NCBI RefSeq assembly: GCF_004217095.1
Contig: NZ_SHKO01000001.1
Coordinates: forward strand, 1,426,001-1,490,000
DNA from: Advenella incenata
GTDB taxonomy: Bacteria; Pseudomonadota; Gammaproteobacteria; Burkholderiales; Burkholderiaceae_B
DNA length: 64,000 bases
Reading direction: 5' to 3'
The notes under the pieces are model-generated. The model searched no databases, had not been told where the DNA came from, and saw only the letters and a list, made by a program, of their open reading frames with translations. The translations under genes and the position numbers were made by a program. This document shows, in pieces, positions 1 to 9,253 of the stretch. Within the stretch, counting starts at the first letter, position 1. Every line of letters starts with the position of its first letter.

Positions 1-209
1 CCAAGGCCACGGCGCTGGTATCCATTATCGGCCTGGACGACATGACGCGCGTTGCACAGCAGGCCGGCAATGCCACTCATTTGCCTTTTGTCTTCAACAC
101 CGTCTCGGCATTGCTGTTCCTGCTGCTCACTACCGTTTCGCTGTATGTGTTTCGTTATCTGGACAAGCATTATCAGCGCGGTTTTGCCAGAGAGGACGCG
201 CATGTCTGA
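1..209 (+). CDS. Polar amino-acid ABC transporter permease, C-terminal part (partial)
   Basis: Only the last 68 codons are present, read in the frame beginning at base 3; the gene starts before the window. The peptide contains a C-terminal transmembrane segment (FNTVSALLFLLLTTVSLYVF) and a short charged tail, as in HisQ/ArtQ-type permeases. The stop overlaps the start of the next permease by 8 bases (ATG at 202, TGA at 207-209), so the two are translationally coupled and probably form the heterodimeric membrane channel of one importer. The family call rests mainly on this pairing, because the EAA loop lies outside the window. The ATPase and binding protein are presumably upstream. Confidence 0.7.
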   Translation, partial: KATALVSIIGLDDMTRVAQQAGNATHLPFVFNTVSALLFLLLTTVSLYVFRYLDKHYQRGFAREDAHV

Positions 210-918
210 AACGCTTTCCCTGTTTCTTGATGCGCTGGTAACCTGTTTGCGGGCAGCGCCGCTAACGCTCACACTCACGGCCTTGTCGGTGGCGGTGGGC
301 CTGTGCATGGCCATTCCTCTTTCGGTAATTCATCAGCGCCAGCATACGCTTTCTGCACGTCTGGTGCATGCCTTTACCTACTTCTTTACCGGCACGCCGC
401 TGCTGGTGCAAATTTATATTATTTATTACGGCATTCCCAGCTTTAACTTCATCGGGCAGCTTATGTCGCAACCCGGTTTCGGTTTTCTCAAGGAAGGTTT
501 TATCTGGGTGCTGGTTGCCCTGACCTTGAACACGGCCGCCTATTCCACGGTGATTTTTTCCGGCGCCATCAAAAATACCGATCGCGGAGAAATCGAGGCA
601 GCCCGGGCCTATGGCATGAATCGTCGCAATGCAATGCGCCGCATCATTCTGCCCTCCAGCCTGCGTCGTGCATTACCGGCTTACAGCAATGAAGTCATCA
701 TGACCATGCATTCGACAGCGCTGGCCTCTACGGTGGCCATGATGGAAATCACCGGTGCGGCCAGCCTGTTCGTGACCAATACCTATCAGCCATTCATTGC
801 CTATTCGGCAGCAGCGTGTATTTACCTGGTGCTCAATTTCGTGCTGGTCTTTATCTTTCGCAAAATCGAACAGCGCTATCTGGTTCATCTGAATTCCCGA
901 CATCTGGCACAAGCATAA
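202..918 (+). CDS. Polar amino-acid ABC transporter permease (HisM/ArtM type)
   Basis: A 238-residue inner-membrane permease of the His/Glu/Gln/Arg/opine family. The N-terminal membrane segments are followed by the cytoplasmic EAA-type loop EIEAARAYGMNRRNAM, which contacts the ATPase. A final hydrophobic segment lies near the C-terminus (AACIYLVLNFVLVFIF). The ATG at 202 is preferred to earlier in-frame starts because it gives the normal family N-terminus (MSETLSLFLDALVTCLRAAP) and overlaps the previous gene by 8 bases. The stop in turn overlaps the start of the next gene by one base (TAA at 916-918, ATG at 918). The import substrate cannot be read from the sequence. The coupled deacylase suggests an acylated amino acid or related compound, which is inference. 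Confidence 0.88.
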   Translation: MSETLSLFLDALVTCLRAAPLTLTLTALSVAVGLCMAIPLSVIHQRQHTLSARLVHAFTYFFTGTPLLVQIYIIYYGIPSFNFIGQLMSQPGFGFLKEGFIWVLVALTLNTAAYSTVIFSGAIKNTDRGEIEAARAYGMNRRNAMRRIILPSSLRRALPAYSNEVIMTMHSTALASTVAMMEITGAASLFVTNTYQPFIAYSAAACIYLVLNFVLVFIFRKIEQRYLVHLNSRHLAQA

Positions 919-2051
919 TGCAGCAAAAAAAACATGTTTTATCACTGAGCGCCCCCGGTGCTTCATTTGAAATCAATGCCTTTCATTTCGGGCCGACCGA
1001 TACCGGCCGCAAGGTGTATATGCAGGCCAGCCTGCATGCGGACGAATTACCTGGTTCGCTGGCGGCCTTTCACCTGAACCGCCGTTTGCAGGAACTGGAA
1101 AAGCAGGGCGCGCTCAATTGTGAAATTATCCTGGTCCCGTTTTGCAATCCGATCGGGCTGTCGCAAACCGTGTTCTATGAACATATTGGCCGTTTCCAGT
1201 TGCCGACCGGACAGAACTTCAACCGTCTTACCGGTGTCCCGCTATACGAGAACCTGGTCACTGCGTTGGAACGTAGCCGTGAAAAGCCCGGTGCAGACGC
1301 CCAGGCCAATCTGGCGCTGATCCGCGGAAAAATGCGGGATGTGCTGGATGCGCTGGCGCCCGCCCGACTGATTGACGAACTGCATATCACGCTGTTGAAA
1401 ATGGCGTGTGATGCCGATGTCGTGCTGGATCTGCATTGCGATAACCGTGCGGTCATGCATGTGTATTCCCTGCCTCAGGTGTGGGACCGCTGTGAACCGT
1501 TGGCCCGCTATCTGCAAAGCGAATGCCAGTTGCTGGCCGAAGATTCCCTGTCGTGTTCGTTTGACGAAATGGTGTCCACTCCCTGGCTGAAATTGCAAAG
1601 CGTATATCCACAGGCGAACATTCCACTGGCCTGCTTTGCTGCAACTGTTGAATTGCGCGGTGACCGCGATCTGACACATGAATATGCCGAGCATGATGCG
1701 CTTGCGCTGATCCAATACCTGAATCAGCAGGGTTATATACAGTTGCCCGCCGCCCAGGTGGCGCCAATGCCGCCATTGCGCTGCGAGCCGCACCCGCTGG
1801 GTGGACTGGCCTATGTGGTCACGCCTTGCGCCGGTATTGTGGTGTATCACGTTGCTGCAGGGCAGTGGGTGCAACGAGATCAGCTGCTGGCTGAAATCGT
1901 GGATCCGGTCGCGCTGACGGTGACGCCGGTCAATGCACCGGTCGGCGGCTTTATATTCGCCACGGCAGGGGTACGCCTGGCGCAGACTGAAACCAAGTTG
2001 CTTAGCCTGTCCAGCCCAGACGATATCGGCAGCGTCGGTCTCTCGCCCTGA
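918..2051 (+). CDS. Succinylglutamate desuccinylase/aspartoacylase family zinc hydrolase
   Basis: A 377-residue member of the AstE/AspA group of M14-like zinc amidohydrolases, which remove acyl groups from N-acyl amino acids. Family zinc-ligand motifs are visible: SLHADELPG near residue 36 supplies the H-x-x-E pair, and VVLDLHCDN near residue 170 supplies the second histidine. The C-terminal part (from about 290) resembles the beta-rich lid domain of these enzymes. The ATG at 918 is chosen because it overlaps the permease stop and avoids an implausible upstream extension. Coupling to an amino-acid importer suggests the enzyme deacylates the imported compound. The exact substrate is unknown; it is more like uncharacterised AspA/AstE paralogues than a clear astE, and no arginine succinyltransferase genes are nearby. 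Confidence 0.82.
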   Translation: MQQKKHVLSLSAPGASFEINAFHFGPTDTGRKVYMQASLHADELPGSLAAFHLNRRLQELEKQGALNCEIILVPFCNPIGLSQTVFYEHIGRFQLPTGQNFNRLTGVPLYENLVTALERSREKPGADAQANLALIRGKMRDVLDALAPARLIDELHITLLKMACDADVVLDLHCDNRAVMHVYSLPQVWDRCEPLARYLQSECQLLAEDSLSCSFDEMVSTPWLKLQSVYPQANIPLACFAATVELRGDRDLTHEYAEHDALALIQYLNQQGYIQLPAAQVAPMPPLRCEPHPLGGLAYVVTPCAGIVVYHVAAGQWVQRDQLLAEIVDPVALTVTPVNAPVGGFIFATAGVRLAQTETKLLSLSSPDDIGSVGLSP

Positions 2052-2122
2052 CGTACGGCACCTGTACCGCGACATGCGTGATGCGGGAAAGCGGCATCAT
2101 GCACGCCGCCGTGGCGCGTTGA

Positions 2123-2707
2123 TTATTTTTCCAGTAACCACGATTGCAACGCCACTAATGTTTTGGCGTCGCGAATCTGTTGCTTCTCAATGGCCTGGCG
2201 AACTTCTTCGCGGCTCATCAATACCGTTTGTACAAACTCATCATCATCGGCGTTCAGAGTGCTGTCCTGTCGTACGCCTTCGGCACGGAAAACATACATC
2301 AACTCGTCGCAAAAGCCGGGCGCCGTATAAAAAGTGTGTATCAGTGTCATGCCGCCCGCCGTATAGGGCGTTTCTTCGGCCAGTTCGCGATAGGCGCATT
2401 GTTCGGGCGGTTCGTTATCGACATCCAGCTTGCCTGCTGGTATTTCCAGCAGCGGGCCGCCGGTAGGGTGGCGAAATTGCCTGACCAGAACGGCTTTGTC
2501 TTCGGGCGTGACGGCCAGCACGGCGACTGCGCCGCAGTGTCGCACTACCTCGCGGGTGGCCGTTTTGCCATTGGGCAGGACAACGGTGTCGACCGTCACT
2601 TTGATGATCTTGCCTTCAAAAATAAAGGTGCTGTCCTGCAGCGTTTCAGTCAACGCCGCGTCAGGCGTATCGTCTGTGATTGAAGTGCTGGATGAGTAAG
2701 TAGACAT
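2123..2707 (-). CDS. Nudix hydrolase, ADP-ribose/ADP-sugar pyrophosphatase type
   Basis: A 194-residue Nudix enzyme of the ADP-ribose pyrophosphatase class, expected to cleave ADP-ribose or a related nucleoside diphosphate sugar to AMP and a sugar phosphate. The Nudix box lies at about residues 92-114, with catalytic RELAEE at 107-112. Two deviations from G-x5-E-x7-REUxEExGU are visible: one extra residue between Gly92 and Glu99, and Pro114 in place of the late Gly. The catalytic glutamates are intact, so activity is expected. The FYTAPGFCDELMYVF segment after the box is typical of the ADPRase group. The start at 2707 is preferred over 2764, which would add an unconserved N-terminus. It is transcribed in the same direction as cls and ogt, but with its own gap. 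Confidence 0.85.
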   Translation of the reverse strand: MSTYSSSTSITDDTPDAALTETLQDSTFIFEGKIIKVTVDTVVLPNGKTATREVVRHCGAVAVLAVTPEDKAVLVRQFRHPTGGPLLEIPAGKLDVDNEPPEQCAYRELAEETPYTAGGMTLIHTFYTAPGFCDELMYVFRAEGVRQDSTLNADDDEFVQTVLMSREEVRQAIEKQQIRDAKTLVALQSWLLEK

Positions 2708-2866
2708 AATGGGCGATCTCAATCGAAATATCATGCGGATGAAAGAATGAGTATAGGTTACCATGGTGACGCCTGGCTTACAGGTTTCGGTGGCGTTGCT
2801 GTCCGACCCGAGCCAGTGGGTGTCGTGGTTGTCCGACGGGTCAGTTCACGCTTTATGCCTGGCTGT

Positions 2867-4399
2867 TCAAAGCAAAGGTGAGAACAGCCGAGCGACCGCT
2901 TTGCTCAGCCTGGAAAAGAATGGTTGATGCGTCAGTTGCACTTCCTGTGCGTATTTCATGGAGGCATTGAATTCTTCCAGCAATGCCTGGTTTGCTTCGC
3001 GTTCGTAGCACAGCACGCTTACTTCAAAATTGAGGTAAAAGCTGCGGTTGTCGAAATTGGCCGAGCCGATGAAGGAAATGTCGTCGTCCACGATCATGCT
3101 TTTGGTATGCAGCATGCGTGGGCCATACTCGAAGACGCGGATGCCTGCAGCAACCAGATCGTCGAACCAGGATTGGGCTGCTTTGGTCACCACATAATTA
3201 TCGGTCCGCTTGGGCAGCAGAATGCGTACGTCAACGCCGCGCAGGGAGGCAGAGGTCAGCGCCTGGGCCGAGGTTGCGTCCGGTACGAAGTACGGCGTGG
3301 TCAGATAGATGCGATGGCGTGCGCGCTGTATGGCATCAACCGTTACGCGCAAAATGGAGGCGTAATCAAAATCCGGCCCTGACGGGATGATCTGGGTGCG
3401 TATCCAGCGCGGCGTTTTCTGAACGACATGGCTATTGGGACTTTGCTCATCATTGGCCAGGCGTCGCGCAGCAGGCGCCTTGTCGGCATCTTCTTCGGTC
3501 TGTTCCTGCATGCGTTCAAGACGATCACGATAGAGTTCGCGCAGCATGTGGCGCACCGACAGGTCGTGCGTGGAATAGTGCCAGTCTTCGACAAAAATGG
3601 TTTCCAGCCAGGAGACGACCGGCCCGGTCAGTTCCAGATGAACGTCATGAAATGCCCGTTTATTGCGGCGCCGGTCCTGCTGGTCGCTGATATTGATGCC
3701 GCCGGTGAAGGCCACCGTGCCATCACAGATGACAATTTTTCGGTGGTTTCGCAAGTTCATGAACGAGAGCAAATGCTTCAGGCTGATGTCGTGAAAGAAG
3801 GTGAGCCTGGCGCCGGCGTCCAGCAATGGACGCATGAAACGGCGGTTCAGGCGCAGCGAACCAATGGCATCTGCAATCAGGTAGATTTTGACGCCCTGGC
3901 TCGCTCGCTCGGTCAGCAGGTCGCGCAGGGTGGTGCCGGTCTGGTCCTGTTCGAAAATGTAATACTCAAGAAAAATGTAATGCTGCGCCTGGCGTACCGC
4001 TTCGAAAATACGGTCATAGGTTTTTTCGCCACCCGATAATAGTTGATAACTGGTGGCGTAGCTCAGCGGGTAGTGGGTAATCTGCAGGGCCAGGTCATGG
4101 ATGGGGCGTTGTTGCTCGGTCAGGTCCGAAGGCTGGATGCGCACATTCCATAACGTATCGTCGCGCTCAATCAGGTGCCTGCTGATGCTCCGATTGATCT
4201 TGTTGCGGGTGATTTTTTTCGGGCCGAAAAAGTAATAAATGACAAAACCGACGACCGGTACAAAGCTTAGAAACAGAATCCATGTAAGCGTGGAGACGGG
4301 CGGGCGCTTTTGCAGCACCACCCAGAGTCCGATCACGATGATATAAAGAGCCCAGAGCACATTCCAGAGCCAGTCGCTGGTCAGCCACGCCGTGCTCAT
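2867..4399 (-). CDS. cls: Cardiolipin synthase
   Basis: A 510-residue phospholipase-D superfamily enzyme that joins two phosphatidylglycerol molecules into cardiolipin at the inner membrane. The first 60 residues hold two transmembrane helices, followed by two HKD catalytic motifs: HRKIVICD (His219, Lys221, Asp226) and HTKSMIVD (His431, Lys433, Asp438). Length and layout match the ClsA type. A charged segment at about residues 295-325 sits between the two PLD domains. The start at 4399 gives the usual membrane N-terminus. Neighbouring genes do not add to the functional call. Whether it is ClsA or another paralogue cannot be fixed from the sequence alone. Confidence 0.93.
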   Translation of the reverse strand: MSTAWLTSDWLWNVLWALYIIVIGLWVVLQKRPPVSTLTWILFLSFVPVVGFVIYYFFGPKKITRNKINRSISRHLIERDDTLWNVRIQPSDLTEQQRPIHDLALQITHYPLSYATSYQLLSGGEKTYDRIFEAVRQAQHYIFLEYYIFEQDQTGTTLRDLLTERASQGVKIYLIADAIGSLRLNRRFMRPLLDAGARLTFFHDISLKHLLSFMNLRNHRKIVICDGTVAFTGGINISDQQDRRRNKRAFHDVHLELTGPVVSWLETIFVEDWHYSTHDLSVRHMLRELYRDRLERMQEQTEEDADKAPAARRLANDEQSPNSHVVQKTPRWIRTQIIPSGPDFDYASILRVTVDAIQRARHRIYLTTPYFVPDATSAQALTSASLRGVDVRILLPKRTDNYVVTKAAQSWFDDLVAAGIRVFEYGPRMLHTKSMIVDDDISFIGSANFDNRSFYLNFEVSVLCYEREANQALLEEFNASMKYAQEVQLTHQPFFSRLSKAVARLFSPLL

Positions 4400-4544
4400 C
4401 AGTGAACCGCCCGCCTGTTATGTTGTGTCGGGGCATCGTTGCTGCGCTGTCGGCAGCAACGATGCCCCAGGGCGATGATGACGACCGAAACACGGGCCGG
4501 CATCCAGGTTGGGTATGGCAGGCCTTGGTCGCGCTTCATGAATG

Positions 4545-5192
4545 TCATCCTGCCAAAGGGGTGCTGCACGCGTGCACGCTTTCGAACTCCAGCAGCCAGC
4601 GCTTGCGCGGCAGTCCGCCACCGTAACCGGTGAGCGAGCCATCGGCGCCAATCACCCGGTGGCAGGGAATCACAATGCTGATGCGGTTGCGATGATTGGC
4701 AGTGCCGACAATGCGGGCATGTGCGCCATTGCCGATGTCCTTGGCCAGGTCGCCGTAACTGCAGGTTCTGCCATAGGGAATGCGCTGCAAATGCGCCCAT
4801 ACGGTTTCGTCAAAAGCGGTCCCGGGCGCATCCAGCGCAAGCTCGAATGTTTGCCTCTGGCCGGCGAAATAGGCATCCATCTGTTGTTGTACCGTATCCA
4901 GGCAGGGGTGGTCCTGCCGGCTCAAGGCAAACCCGTAACGGGTACGCAGATCGTTGATTTCCTTGGTGATCGTCTCGATCGTATCCAAAAACTCCAGCAG
5001 TACCACACCATTATCTGACGCCATGGCAATCATGGGGCCGACAGGCGAGTCCAGAAACCGGTAATACAACGGCTTGCCACCGCCGCGCGACGCCGGATTA
5101 TCGCAAAGCGCGTGAACACCGTTTTGCAGGCGCGCCAGTGTTTCTGGGGCCAGAGTGAAAGCGGGGTGCGGGAATAATTCGTTATTGAGCAT
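4545..5192 (-). CDS. ogt: Methylated-DNA--protein-cysteine methyltransferase
   Basis: A 215-residue suicide DNA-repair protein that transfers the alkyl group from O6-alkylguanine (or O4-alkylthymine) to its own cysteine. The active-site motif PCHRV is at residues 176-180 with acceptor Cys177. The upstream helix-turn-helix region (RIPYGRTCSYGDLA, then the family Asn in TANHRNR) and the downstream GYGGGLPRKRWLLEFE are canonical. The N-terminal ribonuclease-H-like domain is present, but the Ada phosphotriester/AraC domains are absent, so Ogt is a better name than Ada. The ATG at 5192 is preferred to the longer in-frame extension, which runs into the intergenic region and looks unlike the family. 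Confidence 0.93.
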   Translation of the reverse strand: MLNNELFPHPAFTLAPETLARLQNGVHALCDNPASRGGGKPLYYRFLDSPVGPMIAMASDNGVVLLEFLDTIETITKEINDLRTRYGFALSRQDHPCLDTVQQQMDAYFAGQRQTFELALDAPGTAFDETVWAHLQRIPYGRTCSYGDLAKDIGNGAHARIVGTANHRNRISIVIPCHRVIGADGSLTGYGGGLPRKRWLLEFESVHACSTPLAG

Positions 5193-5559
5193 GGCCTTGA
5201 CAAGGAGATACGGTAACGGTCGCGATGGGTAGGGGAGCCGACACACACCTATCTTACTGTGAACAGAAGTCAATGGTGCAATTTTACGTGATCATTTCAT
5301 ATTCACAACAGTGCTTGTTGCGGGCAAGGATAGCGTGTGCGGGCACGTGACCTCAGGGGCCAGCCTGGGCGGCGCTACAAGTAGTGATAGCGCCGCAAGG
5401 AGCAGGGCGGGGTCGGTCATTTTTCAGAATTCCGCGCCAAACCACTTGTCTGACATGGGCAAATGAAATAAGATGTCATACAACATAAAGATGATAACAA
5501 GATTGTCATATCTTGCGGCACTTGCGCTGCGTTTCTATTTTTTCAACGACAGGGTATTC
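5193..5559. other. Intergenic region between ogt and kdgD
   Basis: This 367-base divergent region must carry the promoters for ogt (leftward) and the galactarate genes (rightward). A perfect 7-bp hairpin occurs at 5371-5394 (GGCGCTA...TAGCGCC) without a T-run. A pair of related 11-mers close to kdgD is listed separately as a candidate operator. An in-frame extension of kdgD upstream to 5473 exists but is not family-like. No RNA gene or small CDS was recognised. Confidence 0.5.
5446..5483. promoter_or_regulatory. Candidate FadR/GntR-type operator pair upstream of kdgD
   Basis: Two 11-mers face each other: TTGTCTGACAT at 5446-5456 and ATGTCATACAA at 5473-5483. The second, read on the opposite strand, is TTGTATGACAT, differing at one position. 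Each is itself close to a palindrome (TGTNTGACA), the kind of site bound by FadR-subfamily regulators. A FadR-subfamily gene lies three genes downstream at 8292, so autoregulated pathway control is a reasonable inference. No experimental motif is known to me for this exact regulator. Confidence 0.45.
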
Positions 5560-6471
5560 ATGAATCCACAGGAATTGAAACAGACCGTCAGTGAGGGACT
5601 GCTGTCCTTCCCCGTTACCGATTTTGATGAGCAGGGCAATTTCAATGCCGAGAGCTATGCGCGCCGACTTGAGTGGCTGGCACCCTATGGCGCCAGTGCA
5701 TTGTTTGCCGCTGGGGGAACAGGTGAGTTCTTTTCGCTTGAGCCGGAAGAGTATTCAAATGTGATACGCACTGCGGTGCAAACCTGCGCAGGCAAAGTAC
5801 CGATTATTGCTGGAGCCGGTGGCGGCACGCGGCTGGCGATCCGCTATGCGCAGCAAGCAGAAAAGGCCGGTGCTCAGGGGTTGCTATTGATGCCTCATTA
5901 CCTGACTGAAGCAGACCAGGACGGTGTTGCGCTGCATGTGGAGCAGGTATGCAAATCAGTGGGTCTGGGCGTTATTGTTTATAACCGATCGCTTTGCCGG
6001 CTCAATGCCGATCAGCTTGAGCGGCTGGCCGAACGTTGTCCGAACCTGGTGGGCTACAAGGACGGCATAGGCGATATCGAGCTGATGGTTACGATCCGCC
6101 GTCGTCTGGGTGAGCGTCTGTCCTATCTGGGCGGGCTGCCCACAGCTGAGTTCTACGCTGCTGCCTATCGGGCGCTGGGGGTGCCGGTGTATTCGTCGGC
6201 AGTATTCAATTTCATTCCGAAAACAGCCATGGATTTTTATCGTGCTATCGTAGCAGGAGACCAGGCAACGGTTGACCGGCTGATAACGGATTTTTTCATT
6301 CCCTATTCAGCCATCCGCAATCGTTGCAAGGGCTATGCGGTTAGCATCGTCAAGGAAGGCGCCAGAATTGTCGGACATGATGCCGGCGGTGTGCGGGCAC
6401 CCCTGACCAATCTGACCGGTCAAGAGAGTGAGGCGCTGGCTGCCCTGATTCATAAGCTGGGCGCTCAATAA
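5560..6471 (+). CDS. kdgD: 5-dehydro-4-deoxyglucarate dehydratase
   Basis: A 303-residue class I aldolase-fold lyase of the DHDPS/NAL family. KdgD dehydrates and decarboxylates 5-dehydro-4-deoxy-D-glucarate to 2,5-dioxopentanoate (alpha-ketoglutarate semialdehyde), EC 4.2.1.41. The signature [10 protein letters not shown] is at about 51-60, the catalytic tyrosine lies in YNR near 141, and the Schiff-base lysine is in VGYKDG (Lys167). The ATG at 5560 gives the family N-terminus [21 protein letters not shown]; an earlier in-frame ATG at 5473 would add an atypical hydrophobic stretch. It lies 126 bases before garD, whose product is its substrate, so the pair forms a two-step galactarate route. 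The following semialdehyde dehydrogenase is not in the window. Confidence 0.92.
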   Translation: MNPQELKQTVSEGLLSFPVTDFDEQGNFNAESYARRLEWLAPYGASALFAAGGTGEFFSLEPEEYSNVIRTAVQTCAGKVPIIAGAGGGTRLAIRYAQQAEKAGAQGLLLMPHYLTEADQDGVALHVEQVCKSVGLGVIVYNRSLCRLNADQLERLAERCPNLVGYKDGIGDIELMVTIRRRLGERLSYLGGLPTAEFYAAAYRALGVPVYSSAVFNFIPKTAMDFYRAIVAGDQATVDRLITDFFIPYSAIRNRCKGYAVSIVKEGARIVGHDAGGVRAPLTNLTGQESEALAALIHKLGAQ

Positions 6472-6597
6472 TAGGTCTTGAGCAAGCCCGTGGCCCTGAA
6501 ACCAGGACACCTTGCGGCTATGTTGACTATCGTGCAGCGCCGTTGGTCAACGCAGGTATTATGGCAGGCGGGGCTTGCCCGTTTACGGTGAGATTAC

Positions 6598-8148
6598 ATG
6601 TTGCAAGAGACACTTAAGCCTTTATATATTCGAATCAGTGACCAGGACAATGTCGCTATTGTTGTCAATGATGGCGGGTTGCCGGCGGGCACCGTCTTTG
6701 CCTGTGGCCTGACATTGCAGACTGCGGTGCCGCAGGGTCACAAGGTCGCGCTGCAGGAGATTGCCAGTGACGCGCCGGTCATCCGTTATGGCGTGGTCAT
6801 CGGCTATGCGCTGTGTGACGTTGCCGCGGGCGCCTGGGTCAATGAAGCCATGTTGCGCATGCCGCAGGCGCCGTCGCTGGATGCGCTGCCGATGGCGACG
6901 CACCAGCCAGACGAGGTAGCGCCGTTGACCGGCCTGACCTTTGACGGGTATCGCAATGCCGATGGTACGGTCGGCACCCGCAATATCCTTGCCATCAGTG
7001 CGACCGTGCAGTGCGTGACAGGTGTGGTGGAATTTGCCGTGCGCAAAATTCGCGAAGAATTATTGCCGCGTTATCCGAATGTAGACGATGTGGTCTACCT
7101 GGAGCATGGTTATGGTTGCGGTGTGGCGATAGATGCACCCAATGCCGAAATCCCGATCCGCACCTTGCGCAACCTGAGCCTGAACCCCAATTTTGGCGGT
7201 CAGATTCTGCTGGTGAGTCTGGGCTGCGAAAAACTGCAGGCGACAAGGATGTTTCCCGCCGGCAGCATTCCAATAGCGCAGGATGATCCATACCTGATTA
7301 CGCTTCAGGACGAAGAGAATGTCGGCTTCGCGAGCATGATCGACGCAATCATGACAAAAGCCGAAAGACGACTTGTCCAGTTAAACGCCCGCAAGCGTGA
7401 ACCCTGTCCGTTGTCGGGGCTGGTGGTGGGGGTGCAGTGTGGCGGCAGTGATGCCTTTTCAGGCGTTACCGCCAATCCAGCTGTTGGGTATGCGACCGAT
7501 CTGCTGGTGCGGGCCGGTGCGACGGTCATGTTCTCCGAGGTCACCGAGGTTCGTGATGGCATTGCCCAGTTGACCGCCCGCGCCGCAACCCCGGAAGTCG
7601 GCCAGGCGCTGCTGCGTGAAATGCAGTGGTATGACAATTATCTGAAGCATGGCGGAGCGGATCGCAGCGCCAATACCAGCCCGGGCAACAAACGCGGCGG
7701 CTTGTCCAATATTGTGGAAAAAGCGATGGGCTCGATTGTCAAATCGGGTACGACGGCGATCAAGGGTGTGGTTGCGCCCGGTGAAAGAGTGGCCAGCAAG
7801 GGACTCAATTTTCTGGCCACACCTGCCAGCGATTTTATTTGTGGCACCTTGCAATTGGCTGCTGGCATGAACCTGCATGTCTTTACCACGGGCAGAGGGA
7901 CGCCCTATGGCCTGGCGGCGGTGCCTGTGATCAAGGTGGCGACCAGAGACAGCCTGGCGCGACGCTGGTTTGATCTGATGGATCTGAATGCTGGGCAGAT
8001 TGCCACAGGCCAGGCCACCATTGAGCAGGTAGGTCAGGAACTGTTTGATCTGATGATATCCATTGCCAGTGGCCGACAGCAATCCTGTGCCGAAAAGCTA
8101 AAATTGCACAATTCACTGGTACTGTTTAACCCGGCGCCGGTAACCTGA
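6598..8148 (+). CDS. garD: Galactarate dehydratase
   Basis: A 516-residue UxaA/GarD-family iron-dependent dehydratase converting galactarate (mucate) to 5-dehydro-4-deoxyglucarate, EC 4.2.1.42. From memory it is strikingly similar along its length to E. coli GarD (about 523 residues). Shared segments include the SAF-like N-terminal domain ([15 protein letters not shown]), [72 protein letters not shown] and the terminal FNPAPVT. The conserved cysteines in YGCG, LGCEK and CGGSD are candidate metal ligands. Linked kdgD supplies the next step. This neighbourhood favours galactarate over altronate as substrate. No glucarate dehydratase (gudD) is present here. Confidence 0.95.
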   Translation: MLQETLKPLYIRISDQDNVAIVVNDGGLPAGTVFACGLTLQTAVPQGHKVALQEIASDAPVIRYGVVIGYALCDVAAGAWVNEAMLRMPQAPSLDALPMATHQPDEVAPLTGLTFDGYRNADGTVGTRNILAISATVQCVTGVVEFAVRKIREELLPRYPNVDDVVYLEHGYGCGVAIDAPNAEIPIRTLRNLSLNPNFGGQILLVSLGCEKLQATRMFPAGSIPIAQDDPYLITLQDEENVGFASMIDAIMTKAERRLVQLNARKREPCPLSGLVVGVQCGGSDAFSGVTANPAVGYATDLLVRAGATVMFSEVTEVRDGIAQLTARAATPEVGQALLREMQWYDNYLKHGGADRSANTSPGNKRGGLSNIVEKAMGSIVKSGTTAIKGVVAPGERVASKGLNFLATPASDFICGTLQLAAGMNLHVFTTGRGTPYGLAAVPVIKVATRDSLARRWFDLMDLNAGQIATGQATIEQVGQELFDLMISIASGRQQSCAEKLKLHNSLVLFNPAPVT

Positions 8149-8291
8149 TGATGGTGTTCTGATCGGTGCTAACCGGCCTGTCATTTTCAAATGTCGCAGA
8201 ACAATCCCGGAGCCGGAGGCGTTCTGGCCGTTTTTAGGAAAAAACGTTTTAAAATCATACTTTTCCTACCTGTAACCAAACTATTCTTACG

Positions 8292-9035
8292 GTGACCACA
8301 GTACCTATGCCAACCCGCCTATTGATTAACGCTGGCCCAATTAAAAAAAGAGGCAGAACGCTCTCGGATGAAGTGGTCGAGCAACTGACCGAAAAAATCC
8401 AGTCGGGCAGTCTGGAAGTGGGGAAAAAGCTCCCGACAGAATCCGAATTTGTCGAAGCCTTTGGCGTGAGCAGAAGTGTAATCCGCGAAGCCATTTCACA
8501 ATTGCAGGCGCGTGGCCTGGTCGAAACGCGTCACGGGGTCGGCACTTTCGTGCGCGAACCTTCTGTCAAAGATGTGATTTTCGATCGCAGCACCATGTCA
8601 CCGGGCACGGCCCAAGAGCTGGCTGCCGTGCTGGAGGTGCGGGCATGTCTGGAGTCCGAGGCGGCAGGCCTGGCGGCCCAGCGACGCACCGACGAACAAC
8701 TGGCAGAACTTGACCGTATTCTGCGTGCCCTGGTCAAGGAAGACATTTCCCGCGATATTTCGGTGGATGTGGATTTCCAGTTCCACGAACAGATCGCCAA
8801 GTGCACGCACAACTCGCATTTTCTGGATCTGCTGCGCCAGTTGGGCAAGCACGCCATACCGCGTAGCCGGCTGGCGATTTTCGATCAGGAAAAAGCCATG
8901 TATCAGCAGCGCCTGAATATGGAACACGAGGCAATATTCAGCGCCATCGCGGCGCAGGATGCCGATGCTGCGCGTGCCGCCATGCGCATGCACATTATCA
9001 ATAGCCGTCAGCGCATGAGATCGGCGAGCAAATAA
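8292..9035 (+). CDS. FadR-subfamily GntR transcriptional regulator (probable galactarate-pathway regulator)
   Basis: A 247-residue regulator if started at GTG 8292, or 242 if started at ATG 8307; the choice is uncertain. The N-terminal winged helix-turn-helix (about residues 20-95) contains LPTESEFVEAFGVSRSVIRE and GLVETRHGVGTFV, classic GntR features. The C-terminal all-helical FCD domain includes DVDFQFHEQIAKCTHNSHF and the late HEAIFSAI histidine region that usually bind a metal and a carboxylate ligand. Its position directly after garD on the same strand suggests it represses or activates kdgD-garD in response to an aldarate or a pathway intermediate. Ligand and sign of regulation are inference. 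Confidence 0.88.
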   Translation: MTTVPMPTRLLINAGPIKKRGRTLSDEVVEQLTEKIQSGSLEVGKKLPTESEFVEAFGVSRSVIREAISQLQARGLVETRHGVGTFVREPSVKDVIFDRSTMSPGTAQELAAVLEVRACLESEAAGLAAQRRTDEQLAELDRILRALVKEDISRDISVDVDFQFHEQIAKCTHNSHFLDLLRQLGKHAIPRSRLAIFDQEKAMYQQRLNMEHEAIFSAIAAQDADAARAAMRMHIINSRQRMRSASK

Positions 9036-9044
9036 AAGTGTTGC

Positions 9045-9060
9045 CACGCCCTTGGGCGTG
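9045..9060. other. Short perfect hairpin after the GntR gene
   Basis: CACGCCC-TT-GGGCGTG forms a 7-bp inverted repeat ten bases after the regulator stop. The two-base loop would open to four if the closing pair melts. It lacks a clear T-run, so it is at best a weak terminator or an RNA-stabilising element between the galactarate set and nnrD. Confidence 0.3.
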
Positions 9061-9253
9061 AGTTCTTCTGGGCGCAATTGCCTGTGCCGGTCTTTGTGCC
9101 GGCCGAACGCGTCGCAGTCCTTGACGGACCCGTGCGACTGTGCTGTCATTGAGCTGAAAGATAAAAAGCCAAAGCCGCAATGGCATCAGCGAGAAGTCTG
9201 TCGTTTTGCCGCAAGGGCGGTTGGCCTGGTCCCTGCAATGACAAAGGAGCACT

